DNA of 64,000 bases, taken from positions 124,001 through 188,000 of the forward strand of contig NZ_SLVP01000009.1 in NCBI RefSeq assembly GCF_004345425.1, read 5' to 3'. How positions within the stretch are numbered: position 1 is the stretch's first letter; the number at the start of each line of letters is the position of its first letter. Below are positions 50,686 to 58,255 of the stretch, piece by piece. The position numbers and the translations under genes are program-made. This DNA is from Paenibacillus sp. BK033. GTDB taxonomy: Bacteria > Bacillota > Bacilli > Paenibacillales > Paenibacillaceae. Under the pieces are notes generated by a model that did not search any database, was not told the origin of the DNA, and saw nothing but the letters and a program-made list of their open reading frames with translations.

Positions 50686-51924
50686 ATGCTGAATGAAAAC
50701 ACGATAGCCATTATTAAATCGACTGTACCGGTGCTTGAGGTTCACGGGACGGCCATTACGAAAAGGTTCTATCAATTATTGTTTACGAGTCATCCCGAGC
50801 TTATGAATGTATTTAACCATGCCAACCAAAGACAGGGCAAACAGCAGACCGCGCTTGCGAATGCCGTTTACGCCGCTGCCCTTTACATCGATAAACTTGA
50901 AACCATCCTGCCTGCCGTAAAGCAAATCGCGCACAAACATCGGAGCCTTGGCATTACGGCAGACCAATATCCGATTGTCGGCCAAAACCTGCTGCAGGCC
51001 ATTAAAGAAGTGCTCGGCGATGCCGCAACCGACGAAATTCTGAATGCATGGGCCGAAGCATACGGCGTTATCGCGAATGTGTTTATTAGCGTCGAAGCGG
51101 AGATGTACAAGGAAGCTGAAGAGCAGCAAGGAGGCTGGGCGGGTTACCGGGCATTCCGCATCCAGCGTAAAGTTCAGGAGAGTAATGTCATTACCTCCTT
51201 CTACCTGGTGCCGGAGGACGGCGGAGCGATTGCATCGTTTGAGCCGGGGCAATACGTGAGCGTGAAGATGGACATTCCCAATCAGAAGAACATTCATATC
51301 CGTCAATACAGTCTGTCGGATGCGCCTGGCAAGCCGTATTACCGGATCTCGGTCAAAAGAGAGGATTCGCAGCCAGGCAAGGATGCCGGCGTCGTCTCGG
51401 TTTACCTGCATGAGCAGGTGAAGGAAGGCGAGCTGCTCTGGCTATCGGCACCGGCCGGAGATTTCACGCTTGATCTGAAGGATACGCGTCCAGTGGTATT
51501 GATCAGCGGCGGTGTAGGCTTGACGCCGATGGTCAGCATGCTGAATACGCTTGTGGATACGAAATCTAATCGTCCAATTACTTTCATTCATGCGGCGCAA
51601 AACGGGCAGTTCCATGCTCTTAAGCAGCAGGTAGAGGAGAAGGCGGCCCAGGCAGCGCAAGCCAAAGCTTATTGGTGCTATGCGCAGCCAACCGAGCAGG
51701 ATGCAGGAGCATACCACAAAGAAGGCTACGTGGACCTACCTTGGCTGCAGGAAATTATTCCGTCCAAGGATGCCGTGTTCTACTTCTGCGGACCAACGCC
51801 GTTTATGGCTCATATCAACCGCCAGCTTCTCGAGTGGGGAGTTCCTGCGTCCGATATTCATTACGAATTCTTTGGGCCAAAGGGCAGTCTGGACGAGACG
51901 GAAAAAGAAGCGGTTGCCAAATAA
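50686..51924 (+). CDS. hmp: Flavohemoglobin, nitric oxide dioxygenase
   Basis: A 412-residue enzyme that turns NO and O2 into nitrate. The globin domain is residues 1-138, with the proximal His in AHKHRSLGI (about H85) and distal-pocket Tyr/Gln (FYQLLF). The FAD domain is about 150-260 (RQYSLSD) and the NAD domain 265-400 (ISGGVGLTPMVSML, YFCGPTPFM). The cytosolic full-length architecture is normal. ATG 50686 follows GGGGAGAG. The TGTGA-N6-TCACA site upstream and the facing Crp/Fnr gene suggest control by that regulator. The two genes converge with only 9 bp between their ends. Confidence 0.95.
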   Translation: MLNENTIAIIKSTVPVLEVHGTAITKRFYQLLFTSHPELMNVFNHANQRQGKQQTALANAVYAAALYIDKLETILPAVKQIAHKHRSLGITADQYPIVGQNLLQAIKEVLGDAATDEILNAWAEAYGVIANVFISVEAEMYKEAEEQQGGWAGYRAFRIQRKVQESNVITSFYLVPEDGGAIASFEPGQYVSVKMDIPNQKNIHIRQYSLSDAPGKPYYRISVKREDSQPGKDAGVVSVYLHEQVKEGELLWLSAPAGDFTLDLKDTRPVVLISGGVGLTPMVSMLNTLVDTKSNRPITFIHAAQNGQFHALKQQVEEKAAQAAQAKAYWCYAQPTEQDAGAYHKEGYVDLPWLQEIIPSKDAVFYFCGPTPFMAHINRQLLEWGVPASDIHYEFFGPKGSLDETEKEAVAK

Positions 51925-51933
51925 TCAGCTGGA

Positions 51934-52437
51934 TTAGCTTTCCTTCTGGGCACGCAGCAGCCGGTTAATCGTCTCCCGGCGGAGACCGATGAACTGTCCG
52001 ATCTCGTCCTGGGTCAGGACATCGGTCAGCTTCTCCGGAGAGATGTAATGGTCGAACCACGCCTCAAGCTTCCGCAGCTTATCCGCCGGGGCAATCGCGG
52101 TTAACTGATCAATCCTCTGCTGCATCATGCGGAGCTTTTCCTGAAGCTGCAGCGCGATCGACCGATACCGCTCCGGGTGCTGTTCAAGCTCTTCATACCA
52201 GGCTGCGGCGGGAAGAATATCCACTTCGCTTGTCACGACTGCGACAGCGGTGCCGAAGTAAGGGTTCGGAGTAATAAGGGAATGATGCGGAATGATTTCG
52301 TCCGGCACGATAATGTTGACCAGAATTTGCGAGCCGTCAGGGTGAACGCGTACAATTTTGAGCAGGCCGCTGCGCAGATGGAAGAGAGGACCTGCCTGTC
52401 CCTGCAGAAATAAAGTTTCGCCTTTATGCAAAATCAT
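51934..52437 (-). CDS. Crp/Fnr family transcriptional regulator
   Basis: A 167-residue regulator. The cyclic-nucleotide-binding-like domain is about 1-85 (LHKGETLFLQGQAGPLFHLR, SGLLKIVRVHPDGSQILVNI). A dimer helix precedes the HTH (LTQDEIGQFIGLRRETINRL). The recognition helix RRETINR keeps the Arg-Glu-xx-xx-Arg of CRP/FNR, which reads TGTGA. No Cys is present, so it does not bind an iron-sulfur cluster as FNR does. It may sense heme-NO or a nucleotide. ATG 52437 has GGAGG 11 bases upstream; the TTG at 52464 lies in the terminator hairpin. It is shorter than usual (190-230). Confidence 0.88.
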   Translation of the reverse strand: MILHKGETLFLQGQAGPLFHLRSGLLKIVRVHPDGSQILVNIIVPDEIIPHHSLITPNPYFGTAVAVVTSEVDILPAAAWYEELEQHPERYRSIALQLQEKLRMMQQRIDQLTAIAPADKLRKLEAWFDHYISPEKLTDVLTQDEIGQFIGLRRETINRLLRAQKES

Positions 52438-52464
52438 AAGCGGTGAAGCCTCCGTATTTAACAA

Positions 52465-52495
52465 GCGAAGCCCGAACCCGGGCTTCGCTTTTTTG
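52465..52495 (+). terminator. Terminator hairpin on the plus strand, inside the crp leader
   Basis: GCGAAGCCCG and CGGGCTTCGC pair around AACC-type loop bases, with TTTTTTGTTTT on the plus strand. No terminator exists nearer to the hmp stop, so this may end the hmp transcript after it has run antisense through the whole crp-like gene. Confidence 0.6.
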
Positions 52496-52589
52496 TTTTC
52501 ATTATACGACAGTTTGGATTTATATGTTGCATGGCTATCCCGTTATTGTATCCTAATGGGAGAACTTGCTTTCGATAGGAGGGATTGGC

Positions 52590-53714
52590 TTGCGACAGCT
52601 GGAGAATGAACGGGACATCATAGAGCTTGTGCTCGAAGACGAGTGGATGATGAAGGTGCTGCATGCGGCGGGGGCCTTGAACCTGCCGGACTGGTGGGTG
52701 TGCGCCGGATTTGTACGGTCGAAGGTATGGGATTGTCTGCATGGTTACACGGAGCGGTTCGTATTGCCGGATGTGGATCTGATTTATTACGATCCTTCCC
52801 AAACGGATGAAGCAGCAGAGAAAGTGCTTGAGCAGAAGCTGAAAGACCTCATGCCGGATGTGCCTTGGTCGGTGAAAAACGAAGCGAGAATGCATCTGGT
52901 GAACGATATCGAGCCGTACGCATCCGCCGTTGATGCCATGTCCAAGTTTCCGGAGACGGTTACCGCTTTGGGACTGTCCTTGGACGAGCAGAACGGTGTA
53001 GTGTTGTCGGCACCTCACGGAATCAGGGATTTGCTGGACCTCGTTGTCCGGCCTACGCCGCATTTTAAGCAGTCGCCGACACTTATGCCGATCTATGAGA
53101 AGCGCCTTCTTCAGAAAAACTGGAAGAGCAGATGGAATCAGGTTGAAGCTGCTACTACCCATATTTATATGGTTCGGCATGCGCACTCCGTCTATAAGGC
53201 AGACGACGAATTGTACCGGCCGTTATCTCCTGATGGAGAGGAAGCGGCGAGAAAAGTTGCCGATCTTCTGGCGGATGTACCGATTTCGGCCATTATCTCC
53301 AGCCCGTACAAACGGGCGCTTCAAACGGTGGAGCCGTTAGCCGCTCGGAAAGGTCTTGCCATTCAAGCGGAGGAAGACTTTCGGGAGCGGTTATTGGCGG
53401 ACCGGCCGCAGGATGAATTTGATTATGCCATCCGGAAGGTATGGGAAGAGGAGGACTTCTCCTGGCCGGGAGGCGAATCCAATCTGGTCGCTCAGCATAG
53501 AGGGGTACAGGCTCTGCAAGGCGTACTCCGTCGTTACCAGGGAGAGACGATCGCCATCGGGACGCACGGCAACCTCATGGCATTAACGATGAAGGCCTTT
53601 AACCCGGAATACGGCTTTGCCTTCTGGCAGCAGCTGAGCATGCCGGATATTTATAAGCTTAGCTTTACCGGCCTTGCGCTCACGCATGTCGAGCGAATTT
53701 GGGATATATCCTAA
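52590..53714 (+). CDS. Nucleotidyltransferase-like and histidine phosphatase fusion
   Basis: A 374-residue two-domain protein. Residues about 5-190 match the COG3575/DUF925 nucleotidyltransferase-like family (WWVCAGFVRSKVWDCLHGYT, LPDVDLIYYDPSQTDEAAEK, MHLVNDIEPYASAVDAMSKF). Residues about 200-370 are a histidine phosphatase (IYMVRHAHS with the phospho-His site, PYKRALQTVEPLA, THGNLMALTM with the second His). In other bacteria these are separate proteins. The start is TTG 52590 after AGGAGGG. Substrates unknown; the fusion suggests the two steps are coupled. Confidence 0.85.
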   Translation: MRQLENERDIIELVLEDEWMMKVLHAAGALNLPDWWVCAGFVRSKVWDCLHGYTERFVLPDVDLIYYDPSQTDEAAEKVLEQKLKDLMPDVPWSVKNEARMHLVNDIEPYASAVDAMSKFPETVTALGLSLDEQNGVVLSAPHGIRDLLDLVVRPTPHFKQSPTLMPIYEKRLLQKNWKSRWNQVEAATTHIYMVRHAHSVYKADDELYRPLSPDGEEAARKVADLLADVPISAIISSPYKRALQTVEPLAARKGLAIQAEEDFRERLLADRPQDEFDYAIRKVWEEEDFSWPGGESNLVAQHRGVQALQGVLRRYQGETIAIGTHGNLMALTMKAFNPEYGFAFWQQLSMPDIYKLSFTGLALTHVERIWDIS

Positions 53715-53805
53715 ATCGCGTTAATAACATTGAAAATTCCTCTTATAGTGCTTCACCATGTAAATCAAAGTCATACTCTATGAAAAATCTTAATAATATG
53801 TAACT

Positions 53806-53830
53806 AAGAGAGGGATATCCCTCTCTTTTT
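53806..53830. terminator. Bidirectional terminator between fusion gene and marR
   Basis: AAGAGAGGGAT and ATCCCTCTCTT form a perfect palindrome with T's on one side and A's on the other. Confidence 0.75.
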
Positions 53831-54279
53831 CAATCTTTTTCGTTAAAGTAGTTGTATGCTTTCGTTAATAAGTCGGAGAGCATTAACGTCTGCTCCTCGC
53901 CCAGGTGCTCGACCAGGCCGCTAAGATGCTGATTCAATTGCTCGTCCGCTTCCTTCGCAATCTGCTTTCCTTTAGGAGTAAGCTCAATTCCCACCGAACG
54001 TCTGTCATCCGGGTCTACGGTACGTTCAACAAGCCCGTCGGCTATCAGTTTCTTAAGAAGCTGGGTGACGGTTGGGGTAGTGACAAGCAGCTTGCTGCTG
54101 ATTTCGGATACTCTGATTTTAGGATTATCGACATCGGTATTCATCATGATGCAGAACAAAATGCGAAGCTCGCTCTTGTTAAGGCCGTTAACCGATCTTT
54201 GTCTCCACTCGGCTTTCGCAAAACGGGTAAATGATTCCCTTAAACGTTGGATGGTCTCCTGATGGTTGTCTTTGTTCAT
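53830..54279 (-). CDS. MarR family transcriptional regulator
   Basis: A 149-residue winged-helix regulator. The HTH and wing are about 50-100 (VSEISSKLLVTTPTVTQLLK, KLIADGLVERTVDPDDRRSV with the DxRS wing). No Cys-based sensor of the OhrR type is present. It is divergent from the ugd operon, with a 123-bp shared region that contains a TAGTT-N9-AACTA inverted repeat (54351-54369). ATG 54279 follows GGGAG at 5 bases; the upstream TTG 54291 is less likely. Confidence 0.9.
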   Translation of the reverse strand: MNKDNHQETIQRLRESFTRFAKAEWRQRSVNGLNKSELRILFCIMMNTDVDNPKIRVSEISSKLLVTTPTVTQLLKKLIADGLVERTVDPDDRRSVGIELTPKGKQIAKEADEQLNQHLSGLVEHLGEEQTLMLSDLLTKAYNYFNEKD

Positions 54280-54402
54280 ACCTACTCCCAATCCCTAAGT
54301 TGTTAATTGTTTATACTTGAAATATATCACACTTCTCATTATTATGATTATAGTTAAGTTGGTAAACTAATTATTTAAATGCCACAATAATGGGGTGTTA
54401 CG
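54280..54402. promoter_or_regulatory. Divergent promoter region of marR and ugd
   Basis: AT-rich, with an inverted repeat TAGTT (54351-54355) and AACTA (54365-54369). Clear -35/-10 pairs cannot be fixed by eye. MarR binding here would control both genes. Confidence 0.4.
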
Positions 54403-55761
54403 ATGGTTAACGTAGGAGTAATGGGTACGGGTTACGTCGGGCTTGTCCATGGTGCTGTTTTATCCAATTACGGTTTCCGGGTTACCTGCATGGACGTAGA
54501 CGAACAGAAAATCGAGCGTCTGAACCAAGGCCTTTCTCCAATCTACGAGCCAGGGCTTGACGAGCTGCTCCAAAGCGGCCTTCGCGCCGGGAATCTCGTC
54601 TTTACGGCAAGCGCCCAGCAAGTCGTTCAGACAAGCGACGTTCTGTTTATCGCAGTGGGAACGCCCGCCAAAGAGGACGGCAGCGCGGATCTTTCGCATG
54701 TCTGGGATGCGGTGCAGCAAATCGGCAAGCATATCAACGGTCATAAAGTGATTGTCAGCAAATCAACGATGCCGGTTGGAACAAGCAGAAGCATTGCCAT
54801 GTATCTTGACGGCAAGCTCAGAGGCACCCCGTACCGGGTTGACGTAGCCTCTAATCCGGAGTTCCTGAGACAAGGCAAGGCTGTCAGCGATTCGTTGTCT
54901 CCATCCCGGGTTGTGATTGGAGCGGAGAGCGACGAAGCGGTGCAAATGCTGAAGAAGGTTTACGCTACTCATCTTGAGCAGGATGTCCCGTTTCTATTCA
55001 CGAACTGGGAAACTTCCGAGATGATCAAATACGCGTCAAACTCCTTCCTGGCGGTCAAAATTTCTTTTATTAACGAGTTGGCCTTATTATCCGAAAAGGT
55101 TGGCGCGAAAATCCAGGATATTGCGAAGGGTATGGGCTTGGACGACAGAATTTCGCCGCATTTCCTGCAGGCAGGCCCCGGTTACGGAGGCAGCTGCTTC
55201 CCGAAAGATACGCAGGCAATCGTGGATGTCGGCAGGAAGAACGGCGAAGAGCTGTACGTCGTGCGTGCGGCCATAGCAGCCAATGAGAAGCAGAAGGCGA
55301 AGATGGCGAGCAAGATCGAAGAGGCGTTATCCTTTGACGGTAAGTTGAAAGGAAGAACCGTTGCGGTATGGGGGCTTACCTTCAAGCCGGATACGGATGA
55401 CATCCGCTATACTCCAAGCTATGAGATCATTCAGGGCCTGCTCGGCAAAGGAGCTTCCGTTAAGGTCTATTGCCCGCAAGGGATGAAGCAGGCGAAGCTT
55501 TATTGGACCGATTTGAACAGCCGAATCCAATATTGCGACAGCGAGGCGGAATGCTCGCAGCAGGCGGACGCGATTGTGCTGATGACCGAGTGGGAGCAGT
55601 TCCGTGCTGCCAATTGGGAGAAAATCGCCCGCGGCATGCGCGGAAATGCGTTCTTTGATATGCGGAATATGTTCGCGGGGGACGATTCAGTCCTTCAATG
55701 GTTCAAATACTACCCGGTGGGCGCAAGCGAGCACGGGTATCCCTTGCGGGAGGCACAATGA
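54403..55761 (+). CDS. ugd: UDP-glucose 6-dehydrogenase
   Basis: A 452-residue enzyme that oxidises UDP-glucose to UDP-glucuronate with two NAD. N-terminal NAD site: GVMGTGYVGLVHGAVLSNYG. The catalytic Cys is C265 in QAGPGYGGSCFPKDTQAI, and the conserved Lys is in FKYASNSFLAVKISFINE (here MIKYASNSFLAVKISFINE). The C-terminal UDP-binding domain includes VWGLTFKPDTDDIRYTPSYE. It is first of a four-gene operon with overlapping ends (ugd, epimerase, GT2, LAB_N). Compare TuaD in B. subtilis teichuronic acid synthesis. Confidence 0.95.
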   Translation: MVNVGVMGTGYVGLVHGAVLSNYGFRVTCMDVDEQKIERLNQGLSPIYEPGLDELLQSGLRAGNLVFTASAQQVVQTSDVLFIAVGTPAKEDGSADLSHVWDAVQQIGKHINGHKVIVSKSTMPVGTSRSIAMYLDGKLRGTPYRVDVASNPEFLRQGKAVSDSLSPSRVVIGAESDEAVQMLKKVYATHLEQDVPFLFTNWETSEMIKYASNSFLAVKISFINELALLSEKVGAKIQDIAKGMGLDDRISPHFLQAGPGYGGSCFPKDTQAIVDVGRKNGEELYVVRAAIAANEKQKAKMASKIEEALSFDGKLKGRTVAVWGLTFKPDTDDIRYTPSYEIIQGLLGKGASVKVYCPQGMKQAKLYWTDLNSRIQYCDSEAECSQQADAIVLMTEWEQFRAANWEKIARGMRGNAFFDMRNMFAGDDSVLQWFKYYPVGASEHGYPLREAQ

Positions 55762-56795
55762 AGACGTATTGCGTAACCGGGGGAGCGGGTTTTATCGGCT
55801 CCCATCTTTGCGAGCAGCTGCTGGCTCAAGGCCACCGCGTCGTCAATATCGATAATTTCAACGACGTTTACGACTATAAAACCAAAATCAGGAATATCCT
55901 GAATAGTACAAGGTCGGAGTTTCCTTTCCTCTATTTGGGAGAAAAGGAAGGCGATGTGGCCAAGCTTCAGGCGGTTGTGGAATCGGATCATTACCGGCTG
56001 GCTGCGGCGGATATCCGCCGCATGGACGAGCTTGATGCCTTGTTCGCCAGCGAGAGGATCGACGCCGTTATCCACCTGGCGGCTATGGCCGGGGTCCGGC
56101 CGTCGATTGAGGATCCGCTTCTGTACGAGGATGTGAACGTGAAGGGAACTCTTCATATTCTGGAGGCGATGCGTAAGCATGGCGTGCGCAAATGGCTTTG
56201 CGCCTCGTCATCGTCCGTGTACGGGAATAACAGGAAGGTGCCTTTTTCCGAGGAGGACGTCGTCGACTTCAGCATATCGCCGTATGCGGCGACCAAAAAA
56301 GCCTGCGAAGTGCTGGGGCACACGTACTTTCATCTGCATCATATCGATACGATTATGCTGCGCTTTTTCACGGTTTACGGAGAGCGGCAGCGGCCGGATC
56401 TTGCCATTCACAAATTCGCGAGGATGCTGGACAAGGGAGAAGAGCTGACGATGTACGGCGATGGCTCCTCGAGGCGCGATTACACGTATATCGGCGATAT
56501 AATCGCGGGTATACTTGGCGCCTTGTCGTATGTGGAACGGATGGAAAACCTCTACGAGGTTGTGAATCTGGGCACGAACCGAACCATCACGCTCCGGGAA
56601 TTAATCGCTAGCTTGGAACAGGAGTTTGGCAAGAGAGCCCTCGTTCGTACACTGCCTAACCAGCCGGGAGATGTGGAGCAGACCTATGCCGACGTATCCA
56701 AGGCCAATCGGCTGTTCGGTTATCTCCCGCAGACCGATTTTGCCGAGGGAATACACAAGTTTGTTACATGGTACAGGGGGAATGGAAATGGTTAA
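55758..56795 (+). CDS. NAD-dependent epimerase, probably UDP-glucuronate 4-epimerase
   Basis: A 345-residue extended short-chain dehydrogenase. Rossmann motif CVTGGAGFIGSHLCEQLL at the N terminus, then NIDNFNDVYDYKTKIRNI (the DNFNDxYD loop common in UDP-GlcA 4-epimerases). The active-site Tyr-Lys are in ISPYAATKKACEVLGHTYFH. It overlaps the ugd stop by 4 bp, so its substrate is likely UDP-glucuronate made by Ugd, giving UDP-galacturonate. The enzyme could alternatively be a UDP-glucose epimerase. ATG 55758 lies after GGGAGG. Confidence 0.9.
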   Translation: MKTYCVTGGAGFIGSHLCEQLLAQGHRVVNIDNFNDVYDYKTKIRNILNSTRSEFPFLYLGEKEGDVAKLQAVVESDHYRLAAADIRRMDELDALFASERIDAVIHLAAMAGVRPSIEDPLLYEDVNVKGTLHILEAMRKHGVRKWLCASSSSVYGNNRKVPFSEEDVVDFSISPYAATKKACEVLGHTYFHLHHIDTIMLRFFTVYGERQRPDLAIHKFARMLDKGEELTMYGDGSSRRDYTYIGDIIAGILGALSYVERMENLYEVVNLGTNRTITLRELIASLEQEFGKRALVRTLPNQPGDVEQTYADVSKANRLFGYLPQTDFAEGIHKFVTWYRGNGNG

Positions 56796-57495
56796 GTTAT
56801 CGGTCGTTGCGCCTATTTATAACGAAGAAGAAAACATTAAGCTGCTGCACGAGGCGATCACGAATGCGGTTAAAGATAAAGTAGAGAGCTACGAAATCGT
56901 CCTCGTCAACGACGGCAGCAAGGATCGCAGCGCGATGCTGCTCGATGAGCTGGCCGAGCAGGATTCCAAGGTGAGAGTGATTCATTTCGAGAAAAACTGC
57001 GGTCAGACTGCGGCCATCTACGCCGGCCTGAAGGGCTCGACCGGCGAGCTGGTCGCGTTGATTGACGCGGACCTGCAAACGGACCCGCGGGATATTTTCA
57101 AGCTGATGCCTTATATCCCGAACATGGATTTCGTGAACGGCAAGCGCGTGCGCCGCAGAGATACGGTCGTGAAGAAGGTATCCTCCCGCGTCGGCAACGG
57201 CGTCCGCAACTGGCTGACGGGCGATCAAATCTACGATACCGGCTGCCCGATGAAGCTGATGAAGCGCGAGGTGGCGGACAGCTATTATTTGTATGAGGGA
57301 CAGCATCGTTTTCTCCCGACTCTGGCGAAGATTAACGGCTTTAAGGTTATCGAGGTGGCCGTATCCCATCAGGAAAGACAGCATGGCGTATCCAAATACG
57401 GCGTATTTAACAGAGCCTTCGTGGGGCTTATGGATGCCATCGTCATTGGCTGGCTCCGCAAACGGGTCATTCGCTATCAAATCAAAGGCCATTAA
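56788..57495 (+). CDS. GT2 family polyprenyl-phosphate sugar transferase
   Basis: A 235-residue GT-A glycosyltransferase of the dolichol-phosphate mannose synthase/ArnC/GtrB branch. N terminus VVAPIYNEEENIKLLHEAIT, nucleotide site VNDGSKDRS and LVALIDADLQTDPRDIF (metal-binding DAD), then ERQHGVSKYGVFNRAFVGLM (the conserved Arg-xx-Gly-xSKY segment). It lacks the two C-terminal membrane helices of GtrB. It overlaps the epimerase by 8 bp. The likely product is undecaprenyl-phosphate carrying a uronic acid, from the operon context. Confidence 0.88.
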   Translation: MVKLSVVAPIYNEEENIKLLHEAITNAVKDKVESYEIVLVNDGSKDRSAMLLDELAEQDSKVRVIHFEKNCGQTAAIYAGLKGSTGELVALIDADLQTDPRDIFKLMPYIPNMDFVNGKRVRRRDTVVKKVSSRVGNGVRNWLTGDQIYDTGCPMKLMKREVADSYYLYEGQHRFLPTLAKINGFKVIEVAVSHQERQHGVSKYGVFNRAFVGLMDAIVIGWLRKRVIRYQIKGH

Positions 57496-57497
57496 TT

Positions 57498-57821
57498 ATG
57501 TGGTGGCATGCGATTATAGGCAATGTGTCGGCCGGCAACATGGGATGGATTATTTTTGGCTTTATCGGGCAGATCATGTTCACGATGCGGTTTATCACCC
57601 AATGGCTGGCGAGCGAAAAAGCGAAAAAAACCGTCGTTCCGCAGTCATTCTGGATTTACAGCATTTTGGGCAGCGCGGTGTTGTCTATTTACGCGATATA
57701 CCGCAAGGATCCCGTCTTTTTGCTGGGCCAGCTGCCCAGCGTCTTTATTTACTTCCGGAATATCATGCTCAACCGCAAGTCGGAGGTACAAGCCGCGAAC
57801 AGCAATTCCGCGGATATGTAG
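57498..57821 (+). CDS. LAB_N (lipid A biosynthesis N-terminal) domain membrane protein
   Basis: A 107-residue protein with three hydrophobic segments (about 15-35, 48-68, 72-92). The LAB_N signature is NMGWIIFGFIGQIMFTMRFI, TQWLASEKAKKTVVPQSFWI and FLLGQLPSVFIYFRNI. This domain is the N-terminal membrane part of some LpxB proteins and also occurs alone beside polyprenyl-phosphate glycosyltransferases. It starts 2 bp after the GT2 stop. It may help the lipid-linked sugar cross or stay in the membrane. A palindromic terminator follows. Confidence 0.85.
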   Translation: MWWHAIIGNVSAGNMGWIIFGFIGQIMFTMRFITQWLASEKAKKTVVPQSFWIYSILGSAVLSIYAIYRKDPVFLLGQLPSVFIYFRNIMLNRKSEVQAANSNSADM

Positions 57822-57837
57822 TGAAACTTTTAATTGG

Positions 57838-57878
57838 GAAGCATTTAAGGCCCCTTGGGGACCTTAAATGCTTTTTTT
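57838..57878 (+). terminator. Terminator of the ugd operon, built from a dispersed palindrome
   Basis: AAGCATTTAAGG-CCCC and GGGG-ACCTTAAATGCTT pair around TT, followed by eight T. The core (57844-57868) is the same palindrome as in the repeats at 22921-23123. Confidence 0.85.
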
Positions 57879-58255
57879 TGGCGGCATGGAGCAGGTTAAA
57901 GTCCCCGAGGAGACCTAGGATAAGACCCTGACAGGTTCCTATTTCATGTCTGACGGCAAATTTCCGCCTCTAATGCAGGTTCATGGAATATGCCAGGTTA
58001 ACGGTTATGTTGGAATTTGGAGCAAGGTAATCCGCGACTATGACTGGACAAGCCCAAGATATCTTGGCATGAATCGCTAAATATTGGCATGTTCTTCCTG
58101 CCGCTTGCGGCAGTATACTAATCGATGCATGGCGATGAAAGCGTTGCCAGTAATCGTTGGTTGAGGAAGGAGGTCTGAAGGGGGAAATCACGCGATTGGC
58201 TTGAGCTCACGTACAGCCATGAACAACTATTGCGAATTAGGGAGGAAATAGACGA
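57879..58255 (+). promoter_or_regulatory. Non-coding region upstream of the GH81 gene
   Basis: A gene-free stretch. It begins with degenerate copies of the palindrome (57894-57919) and of the GATAAGACCCTG repeat (57919-57943). Near the gene are TTGGCATG twice (58063 and 58084 areas), a perfect palindrome CTGCCGC-TT-GCGGCAG (58098-58113), a -10-like TATACT (58114-58119) and a cre-like site at 58136-58149. The 73-codon minus-strand frame here has no RBS. Confidence 0.45.
58136..58149 (+). promoter_or_regulatory. cre-like CcpA operator before GH81
   Basis: TGAAAGCGTTGCCA differs from the cre consensus at one position (C for W). It sits about 17 bp downstream of a -10-like TATACT, a roadblock position. 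Confidence 0.6.

Noticed and set aside
57970..58191. 73-codon minus-strand frame upstream of GH81
   Set aside because: No RBS, no homology by eye, and it covers the promoter and cre site.
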